From assembly GCF_024679245.1 (NCBI RefSeq), contig NC_090174.1, forward strand, positions 18,912,933-18,976,932: DNA of 64,000 nucleotides. The letters are read 5' to 3'. Under the pieces are notes generated by a model, which saw only the letters and a program-made list of their open reading frames with translations, had not been told where the DNA came from and ran no database searches. A program made the translations under genes and the position numbers. Shown piece by piece: positions 56,453 to 64,000 of the stretch. How positions within the stretch are numbered: the stretch's first letter is position 1; each line of letters begins with the position of its first letter. This DNA comes from Pseudorasbora parva. Lineage: Eukaryota > Chordata > Actinopteri > Cypriniformes > Gobionidae.

Positions 56453-57615
56453 TATATTTTTTTATAAACTCCCTTCGCCTCCTTTCCTACTCTTTTCTTT
56501 TGCCTAATCGTGCCTAAAAGTTTTTTTAACTGAAAGCGCTTTTGTTGCGATAACACGGAAAAATTGTACGTCTTCCGCGCCCACACCACTGAAGCAATGA
56601 ATTTATCCAAATCCGGAAAATAATCAGCAACCTCTACCCTTCTGCCTTTTGTTTCATCCAGAAACACATTAATCTGTTCCACTGTGTATAAATCCTCACC
56701 TTCTTTTGGACAATCAGACATATCAGAACAACAATCATCATCATCATCGTCATCATCATTTTTTATTCCATCATCTTGACTCATAAATACGACCTCATCA
56801 GAAACCACCTCTTCAACAGCAGTCACCCCTTTTAAGGCTATTTCACTGCTACAAGGCTGTTCTAGCAAAAAACCAGCAGAATCACTAGAATTTGCACTCA
56901 CCTCTTTCTCTTGAACAGTATCCACGCCTTGAACTGCCGAGACTTTCTCTGTTATCCGATTCTGGTCAACCTGACTCTCCACTGTAACTTCGTTTTCCAC
57001 CTCTTGTTCTTCTCTTATCCGATTCTCCTCTGGTCTATTTTTATGTGGACACGAGAATCGTTTGTGGCCTATATCACCACACTCAAAACACCGTAAGCTT
57101 TCGGTGCTTGCATATAACACATAGGAGCTATCGCCGTCATTTACTCTAAAAGACACGTCCAAAGTTTTATCCTGAGAATTTAAAAACATATGAACTTGTC
57201 TTCTAAAAGACAGCACATGTTTCAGTGCCGGGTTTTTACATCCTAGAGGTACCATCTTAACTGAACTGACTATTTTCCCAAAACGAGACAATTCTTTAAC
57301 AATCGCTTCACTTTTAATGAACGGAGGAACGTTTGAGACTGTGACTTTGGTAGCCGGTGCATACAACGGAGTTGTCGGCACAAACATTCCTTTCACCCAA
57401 AGCCCATTTTCAATTATTTGATTTACAAATTGTTCGTTCTTCAAAAACACTACTACAGCCTTATTCATTCTTGATGCTGAATTTATATTTTCGTGACCAA
57501 TCTGATCACCAACTACAACCAATACATCCTCAATCGAAGCGGTCGCCTCCGGTACACATCTAAACCCATTCCGGAGGGAAACCGACGGCGTTCCCCCCGC
57601 AGGAGAAGAAGCCAT
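56452..57615 (-). CDS. Tx1-type LINE ORF1: CCHC zinc-knuckle RNA-binding protein (387 aa)
   Basis: Start chosen at the ATG at 57615 (MASSPAGGTPSV). The frame is open further upstream, but that part is an unlikely run of Phe and Leu from a T-rich untranslated region. Residues near 90-160 (KVTVSNVPPFI...LSRFGKIV) look like an RRM-type fold. One zinc knuckle C-x2-C-x4-H-x4-C (CFECGDIGHKRFSC) lies at about 180-195. An acidic tail includes a run of nine Asp coded by a GAT/GAC repeat at 56735-56765, and the C-terminus is basic (KKRVGKEAKG). ORF1 proteins of this clade bind the element RNA and may help target choice. It ends TAA at 56454-56452, sharing its last base with the ORF2 ATG. Confidence 0.85.
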   Translation of the reverse strand: MASSPAGGTPSVSLRNGFRCVPEATASIEDVLVVVGDQIGHENINSASRMNKAVVVFLKNEQFVNQIIENGLWVKGMFVPTTPLYAPATKVTVSNVPPFIKSEAIVKELSRFGKIVSSVKMVPLGCKNPALKHVLSFRRQVHMFLNSQDKTLDVSFRVNDGDSSYVLYASTESLRCFECGDIGHKRFSCPHKNRPEENRIREEQEVENEVTVESQVDQNRITEKVSAVQGVDTVQEKEVSANSSDSAGFLLEQPCSSEIALKGVTAVEEVVSDEVVFMSQDDGIKNDDDDDDDDCCSDMSDCPKEGEDLYTVEQINVFLDETKGRRVEVADYFPDLDKFIASVVWARKTYNFSVLSQQKRFQLKKLLGTIRQKKRVGKEAKGVYKKI

Positions 57616-57828
57616 GTGCACGCCAACCAAGGCCGCACAGTAGAAAGGAAAAAACAAACAATCAAAAGAAAAGAAAAGAAAAAAGAAAAGAAAAGAAAAG
57701 AAAAAGAGAAAAAATAAAAAATAAAAAATAAAATATTTCAGAAAAAGAAAAAAGAAAAACGTAGAAACAACAATATATAACAATTAGAAACGCTCTCACA
57801 CACGCATCCACTCACGCAAACCCACTCC

Positions 57829-57830
<2 letters not shown>

Positions 57831-57866
<36 letters not shown>
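57831..57866. repeat. (GA)n microsatellite at the 5' end of the Tx1-type LINE
   Basis: About 18 GA units directly joined to the LINE 5' end. Together with 52166-52352 it is taken as the split target. Confidence 0.95.
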
Positions 57867-57869
<3 letters not shown>

Positions 57870-58354
57870 TGACTTTACTTTTGGTATAGAAGCAAATTCA
57901 GACACAGACCTTGATCAGATGTTTCAGAGACCATTCACACTCTCAATCTGTATGATAATAAACGATAATATGTTTAATTCATTAGGGAATAGGCTACAAT
58001 AACTCAAGCCATTACATTATTGTAACAAGCTGAAACTATTACTGTTATCTGACTTTGCATGTGAGAAAATATGTTCTTCTTCTGTTGTCTCGGGGCTTTT
58101 ACACTGGCAGTTTAGTTCCAAATGGGGCACGGTTCGCATAAAAAAATGCTAATGTGAAAGCTGTTATTTGGAGCTTGGTGTGCAGTGAGGTACTGAACCC
58201 CTAGAACCCACAAACTGAGTTTGGTTGCACTCAAACTCTGCCGCGATTCACGTGAATGTGAAAGCAACACTCCGGTGTGACTCAGGTGCACACTTGTTCA
58301 GAAGAAAAGTAACCAGTGTATGCATTTTAGCCAATTATAATGTCATTAGTGCAC
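57867..58354. other. sequence between the microsatellite and the right Tc1 part
   Basis: Not recognisably Tc1. GTTCCAAATGGGGCACGGTTCG and the surrounding sequence could be another small insertion. No gene. Confidence 0.4.
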
Positions 58355-58665
58355 ATCAGTGCACAAAGCTAGATTCATAAAGCCATGGATGAGTGAGTTT
58401 GGTGTGAAGGAACTTGACTGACTGGCCTGAATTAGAGTGGAGACTGTGAGCCGGGCCTTCTTGTCCAACAGCAGTGCCTGACCTCACAAACGCTAAGAGA
58501 ATGGTTAAAAACTCCTAAACTTGCCTTCTCAGAAGAGTTGAAGCTGTTAGCGGCAAAGGGTGGGGCCAAGTCCATATTAAACCCTATGGATTAAGAATGC
58601 CATGTCATTAAAATCTATGTGCATGTAATGGCAGGTGTGTCAAAACTTTTGGCAATATAATATAT
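58355..58665 (+). mobile_element. Tc1-type transposon, right part
   Basis: TGCACAAAGCTAGATTCATAAAG, CATGGATGAGTGAGTTTGGTGTG, CAGTGCCTGACCTCACAAACG and AGAAGAGTTGAAGCTGTTA are the transposase 3' region of the same Tc1 family as 51828-52104. The end repeat CAAAACTTTTGGCAATATAATATA mirrors the left end. The middle of the gene is missing. Confidence 0.75.
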
Positions 58666-58666
58666 T

Positions 58667-58970
58667 GAACACCCTGCTATTTTGCAAGTTCTCCATCATG
58701 GAGGGGTCTGAAATTGTTTTCGTAGGTGCATGTCCACTGTGAGAGACATAATCTAAAAAAAAATCCAGAAATCACAATGTATGATTTTTAAACTATTTAT
58801 TTGTATGATACAGCTGCAAATAAGTATTTGAACACCCGAGTAAATAAATGTTAATTTTTGGTACAGTAGCCTTTGTTTGCAATTACAGAGGTCAAACGTT
58901 TCCTGTAGCCGATGAATCTCATTATATTCTTTTCTTGTTCTGCTGTGTTCTCTCACTCTTGACTTGACAT
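58667..58970. mobile_element. second Tc1-type fragment (end region)
   Basis: CATGGAGGGGTCTGAAATTGTT, GTGCATGTCCACTGTGAGAGAC, AATCCAGAAATCACAATGTATG and AAATAAGTATTTGAACACCC are phrases of another fish Tc1 family end. Only the terminal region is present, directly next to the previous Tc1 copy. Confidence 0.6.
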
Positions 58971-58984
58971 TTAAAGGGCGCACA

Positions 58985-59375
58985 CATGTGTGTGTCCGTG
59001 CTTATATCGAATGATCTTGCGGGCTATGTAACAGAAATAATATTCCAATCAATCGCCGGTGGATGAGAAATAAATCATTGTATTTGTTTGATGAAGATGT
59101 ATTTGAATCATTCCGGTTGCCACTTTCAAAACAACCCCTCCCTCATGGGAACTGAACTGGCAGGGGCATAGATTTGAATATAGCAGGCAGGGGCATAGAT
59201 TAAATATGCAAATATTATCCAATCCCAGCCGTGGGTGTATACTTCCAAGTCTCCGGTCGGTGTGGCACGCCCATCAAAACCCAGCGTTCAGGAGGGAGCC
59301 TCAAAACCAGTGTAGAAAATAGCCTATTACTTATTAGTTTTGATGTTTTTGAATGTAAAAACCACACAAATGTCA
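58985..59375 (-). repeat. interspersed repeat, copy 3 of 3 (inverted)
   Basis: Reverse complement of the 5' half of the repeat at 16905-17880. It includes GCCTATTACTTATTAGTTTTGATG, CATCAAAACCCAGCGTTCAGGAGG, CTTCCAAGTC and GATTGATTGGAATATTATT-like mirrored phrases. A roughly 24-bp piece (GCAGGGGCATAGATT) is duplicated at 59162-59205. Confidence 0.7.
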
Positions 59376-59722
59376 TTAGTTGACCTCATGACTGTATATC
59401 AGCACACTGTAATTACCTGCAGCATCGTGCCTACGGCCAAAACACCGCTGTGTGATTACAAATGAAATATAATTACAGTACAGTTCTGGATGGATTTTCT
59501 TGACATTTATAGTCCCCAGACAACAAAAAAAGAATGAAATCTATACTATACTGTGATCAAAATGTATGTACAGTAAGTGCATTAAAACGTTTATCAAAGG
59601 TCAAATTACTTTAGCAACCACAAACATAATTTTGTTTTTACTGGGAAAGTGTTCAAAACACTGAGCTCTGAATTAATGATTTCATACAGATGTAGTTCAG
59701 CCAAAATATGAGCGCTTGTATA

Positions 59723-60964
59723 TACAGTGGGTACGGAAAGTATTCAGACCCCCTTAAAATTTTCACTCTGTTATATTGCAGCCATTTGCTAAAATCATTT
59801 AAGTTCATTTTTTCCCTCAATAATGCATTAATGTATACATAGCACCCCATATTGACAAAAAAACAAAAAAACAAAAGATTTGTTGACATTTTTGCAGATT
59901 TATTAGACAAGAATACATGAAATATCACATGGTCCTAAGTATTCAAACCATATGCTCAGTATTTGGTAGAAGCACCCTTCTGATCTAATACAGCCGTGAG
60001 TCTTTTTGGGAAAGATGAAACAAGTTTTTTACACCTGGATTTGGGGATCATCTGCCATTCCTCCTTGTAGACCCTCTCCAGTTCTGTCAGGTTGGATGGT
60101 AAACGTTGGTGGACAGCCATTTTCAGGTCTCTCCAGAGATGCTCAATTGGGTTAAAGACAGGGTTGATTGGTTGATTAAAGTCATTAAAGTTTTTTTTTT
60201 TTTTTTAGCAAACTCCATGCAGGCTTTCATGTGTCTTCCACTGAGGAGAGGCTTCTGTCAGGCCACTCTGCCATAAAGCCATGACTGGTGGAGGGCTGCA
60301 GTGATGGTTCCCTTTCTACAACTTTCTCCCATCTCCCAACGGAATCTCTGGCGATCAGCCACAGTAATCTTTGGGTTCTTCTTTACCTCTCTCACCAAGG
60401 CTCCTCTCCCCGATAGCTTAGTTTGGCCGGACGGCCAGGCTAGGAAGGGTTCTGGTTGTCCCAAATGTCTTCCATTTAAGGATTATAGAGGCCACTGTGC
60501 TCTTAGGAACCTTCGGTGAAGCTGTTTTTTTTTTTTGTAACTTTGGCCAGATCTGTGCCTTGCCACAATTCTGTCTCTGAGCTCTTCAGGCAGTTCCTTT
60601 TGACCTCATGATTCTCATTTGTTCTGACATGCACTGTGAGCTGTAAGGTCTTTCCTAATCAAGTCCAATCAGTATAATCAAACAAAGCTGGACTCAAATG
60701 AAGGTGTAGAACCATCTCAATGATGATCAGAGGAAATGGACAGCACCTGAGTTAAATATATGAGTATCACAGCAAAGGATCTGAATACTTCTGCAAAATC
60801 TGCAAAAATGTCAACAAAAATGTGTTTTTCTTTCAATATGGGGTGCTGTGTGTACATTAATGAGAGAAAAAAATGAACTTAAATAATTTTAGCAAATGGC
60901 TGCAATATAACAGCCATTTATATTGAAAAATTGAAGGTCTTAATACTTTCCGTACCCACTGTAT
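59723..60964 (-). mobile_element. Tc1-type transposon with long inverted repeats
   Basis: Both tips read TACAGTGGGTACGGAAAGTATT (inverted at 60942-60964), and similarity between the arms extends about 200 bases (CTGCAATATAACAGCCATTT and mirror). It is flanked by TA. On the minus strand, 60464-60258 gives part of the transposase N-terminal DNA-binding domain (SGRGALVREVKKNPKITVAD, then TITAALHQSWLYGRVA). The catalytic domain is degraded, so the copy is inactive. Confidence 0.85.
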
Positions 60965-61992
60965 TTAGTCAGATATGCTCCAACCTACTGTATTTCCTTA
61001 ACTTATGTATTAAGTTATTACATGTATTTATTCTCCGTTCAATGTCAATGCCTGCTTTACTAAAAAATGATATTTGATTAATTAGAGCTTATTAGCATCT
61101 GGAAAGTGAAATGTTAACATCAACATGCTTTTTGTTGAACATTCACAGCAGTGCAACTGATACTTTTTAAAACAATCTTTACTTTTGTCAAAGGGTGTAA
61201 AGCTGCATATGTAGATAAAGCCTAACCTCAGCTCAGGAGAGTGTGTGTGTGTTTAGTATAAGAATCTACTGTTTCATCTCAAACACCCAGAGTTTGGCAG
61301 CGTTTTCCATTTTAGATAAGGCTCCTGCAGTGGTAAATGTGGCAGTCAGCCACAATCTCTCTGCCAGACAACACACATCCTCATTTACGAGCCACACACA
61401 CATCAAGACTTCAAATTCCAGCTAGTCTTGCAAACAAAGCTATACCAGTGTTCTTACAAATAAGACCAACCACAGAATACTCAATTTTCAAAAAACTCAT
61501 AATTTTCACTCATCAAGCCCACGATTCAATTACCAGAACAGGAGAAGATTTGCTATTGCACTGATAACATTGCTTTTGAACTGAATGTCAATTTTCATGA
61601 GCCACAGTAAATAAGACAAGAACAGTGACAGCACAATATATTAAGTGATATGGAGAAAGAGTGACCCAAGAAGAGGATGTACAGGAGGACATTGAGATAA
61701 CGCAGAATGTTGCTTTTTATCTGCAATTACGGATAGTTAAAATAAAGCAACTTTGAAATGGAAATGCAATAGAAGGTTTATCCCCCAAGCTGGATTGTCG
61801 ATATGTAACAAAACATACACACATAGAGAGATTATATACTTTTTTTTAGCATTGAGACTCTTTTCATTCAGTGTAAATCCCATTTCTGGCATGCACACCA
61901 ATATCCACAAAACTAGATTTTGTGGGGCTCCATTATTCTTCTTAAAATTGGGGGCAGAATTTGATTGTGTCTGTTGGCAACTGACTTGATAA
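60965..61992. other. non-coding stretch
   Basis: AT-rich, no gene, RNA or clear transposon end recognised. Short open frames at 61243-61564 and 61737-62009 have no domain features. Confidence 0.45.
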
Positions 61993-62617
61993 TACAAACC
62001 CGATTCCAAGTTGGGACACTACAAATTGGGAAATAATAAGGAATGCAGTCATTTACATATCTCATAAACTTATATTTTATTCACAATAGAATTTAGATAA
62101 CATATCAAATGTTGAAAGTGAGACATTTTGAAATATCATATTAAATATTGACTCATTTTGGATTTCATGAGAGCTACACATTTCAAAAAAAGTAGGGGAC
62201 AGTTAATAATAAGAGGCTGGAAAAGTTAAATGTACATATATGGAACAGCTGGAGGACCAATTTGCAATGTATTAGGTCAACTGGTAACCTGATTGGGTAT
62301 AAAAAGAGCCTCTCAGAGTGGCAGTGTCTTTTAGAAGTCAAGATGGGCAGATGATCACCAATTCCCCCAATGCTACAGTCAATAGTGGAGCAAAATCAGA
62401 AAGGAGTTTCTCAGAGAAAAACTGGAAAGAGTTTGAAGTTATCATCATCTACAGTGCATAAAATCATCCAAAGATTCAAAGAATCTGGAACAATCTCTGT
62501 GCGTAAGGGTCAAGACTGGAAAACCATACTGGATGCCTGTGAGCTTCAGGCCCTTGACGGCACTGCATCACAGACAGGAATGCTACTGTAATGGAAATCA
62601 CAACATGGGCTCAGGAT
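61993..62617 (+). mobile_element. Tc1-type transposon, 5' half
   Basis: Starts TACAAACCCGATTCCAAGTTGGGACACT, a familiar fish Tc1 tip. At 62343-62580 it codes for the N-terminal helix-turn-helix of the transposase (QKGVSQRKTGKSLKLSSSTV, then HKIIQRFKESGTISVRKGQ). The catalytic half is absent; similarity stops at GGGCTCAGGA, where a hAT element begins. Confidence 0.8.
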
Positions 62618-63140
62618 AGGGATGCTCATATTGACCATTTAACCGTGAACCGATAGTAAGATTTTTGACTGATTAACACCATCAGTTAAACGCTTTAAAG
62701 TTTTTTTTGTTTGTTTTTTTTTTTACTCACGGGCCGCGTCGATACATGCAACGAACAACACGTGCTGACACAGACATATTTTGCAAAATGAAGCAACGGT
62801 AAAGAAGCATACTGTGTGGGACCATTTCGACAGAAAGGGTGACTAAGTTACGTGCAAAATAAACTATGCGGTTATACAATACAGAACAGTATAGGCTACA
62901 AGCTCCTGACTGGTGTAGGAAAGCAAATGAACATCACTACCCAAGGCTGGCCACTCTAGTGAGGTGTCTCTGTATTCCCCGGGCATCAGTGCCATATGAA
63001 GCCTTGTTTAATGCTTTTCGTAGTGTGGTTTTTTTCCGAAAGCTTATCACAAATCTCAGCCCGAGTCTGACTGGAGCCCGTGTTTTTTTCTTTTTCTTTT
63101 GGGCTTACATTGGCTTATTGTTGCAGCCATTAAAATAGTT
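62618..63140 (+). mobile_element. internally deleted hAT transposon (BED finger joined to dimerisation domain)
   Basis: Begins TAGGGATGCTCATATTGACC, a hAT-like tip. At about 62790-62870 broken frames give KKHTVWDHFDRKGD then VTCK, the BED zinc-finger start. Then 62905-63010 reads WCRKANEHHYPRLATLVRCL and CIPRASVPYEALFNAF, the C-terminal hAT dimerisation domain. The whole RNase H-like catalytic core between them is missing. The right end was not located. Confidence 0.7.
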
Positions 63141-64000
63141 CAGTTTTGTTTTTAATGTCAAACTAGTTATATTTTGTTTCGGTTATTTATTAAGTTAATT
63201 TAGAAAAATATTTATAGCATTTTTTTGTTTGTTAAATAAAAGTTTTCATTTTTTTAAGTGAAGACCAAACGACCAGCGGCCAACAGTGAGTTAATCACAT
63301 GTTTAATCAATTTAGCCTCTCAAATCAACTCTTGACTTGTCTTGCCTATAATAAAATCCATATATATAACACTTCAAGCATCACAATGTTAGTTAATTTA
63401 GCCTAGCCTACTATAATATTCCCTCCACAGTAAAAGGCATTTTTGACGAGCTGAGGAGGGCTGATAGCCTACAGCTCGCAACGTCGCTCGCAAACGAAAC
63501 GAGCTAAACAATCTAAACAAATATAAAAAAAAAGAACATGAGGTTTGTCTTATCTTCCTTACACCTCTGCAAAATGAATATAAATCAGATCTTCAATTCC
63601 CAAGGTATAGCCTATATTAACATTCACAGCAACAAAAGCAAAAGATTCAAGATGCAGTTTATTCAGCAGCTTATTTCAAATTCAAAGACCGCAATATGAG
63701 AGAGAGCGACCTAAGCACTGGTATGATCATTTATTCAATTTTATTGAAGATCATTGTGTTTTTGAGGCTTATTTTAAGGTTAATTTATGTCCATTTGCGT
63801 TGGCTTGCTTTACTCATTTGAGGCGATGCGTGTTGCAGCACCATCATATCTATCTGACTACAGCATATAGCCCATAACATGCTCTCACACACGTTTATTT
63901 TTTAACCATTTGCCAGGAGTAAAATTAACACGTGGTTTAAACAACCAGATACACACACCTTCTGAATTGGTTTGTTTAAGTAATCGGAATTAAATACGTC
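63141..64000. other. AT-rich stretch to the window end
   Basis: Nothing recognised as a gene or RNA. Some of it may belong to the hAT element's 3' region. The 5' exons of specc1 are not seen here either. Confidence 0.4.

Noticed and set aside
57616..57783. N-terminal Phe/Leu-rich extension of ORF1, which could pass for a membrane segment
   Set aside because: It is coded by an AAGAAAA-rich 5' untranslated region. The ATG at 57615 gives a normal ORF1 start.

Overview
The window looks like intron-rich, AT-rich genomic DNA from a teleost fish, most likely a cyprinid (carp, goldfish or zebrafish relative). The evidence is long CA, GA and AT microsatellites, many Tc1-type transposons, DIRS-like tyrosine-recombinase retroelements, L2-type and Tx1-type LINEs, and a coiled-coil gene that reads like vertebrate cytospin-B. 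Species and chromosome cannot be fixed from the sequence alone. All family names come from recognising motifs by eye; no search was run.

One host gene is recognised: specc1 (cytospin-B; sperm antigen with calponin homology and coiled-coil domains 1), on the minus strand, read right to left. Six exons can be placed by matching splice sites and codon phase: 37858-39320 (large coiled-coil exon), 33470-33677, 29862-29935, 29161-29336, 24223-24407 and 14514-14616 (start of the calponin-homology domain). At least one exon between the last two has not been found, because their phases do not join. The N-terminal exons and the final CH-domain exons were not found and probably lie outside the window. 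A possible 10-nt microexon is at 42126-42135. Everything else is intron or upstream sequence filled with repeats.

Right third (about 51.8-58.7 kb): a Tc1 transposon holds a (GA)n microsatellite, and a full-length, apparently intact Tx1-clade LINE sits inside that microsatellite with both ORFs open. GA repeats abut both ends of the LINE, as expected for a Kibi-type element that targets TC microsatellites. Its two ORFs meet at an overlapping TAATG stop-start. From 58.7 to 63.1 kb come more Tc1 copies and a shrunken hAT element.

Left and middle: three DIRS-like elements (7626-8703, 21239-22523 and a 3' part at 49660-50345) keep the inverted terminal repeats and internal complementary region of this class. 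A fourth fragment (17911-18545, minus strand) keeps gag and reverse-transcriptase pieces. Other retroelements are a 5'-truncated LINE with a 450-codon open RT frame (10623-11975), a decayed L2-type LINE with an SGNH-esterase ORF1 (3110-4205), a Ty3/gypsy pol remnant (4925-5580) and an L2 3' end (15057-15270).

Repeats crowd two specc1 splice acceptors. A roughly 245-bp (TG)n tract (transcript sense) ends about 17 nt before the 29336 exon, and a piggyBac-like TTAA element ends about 30 nt before the 33677 exon. These are the places where mobile or simple repeats are most likely to affect the host gene.
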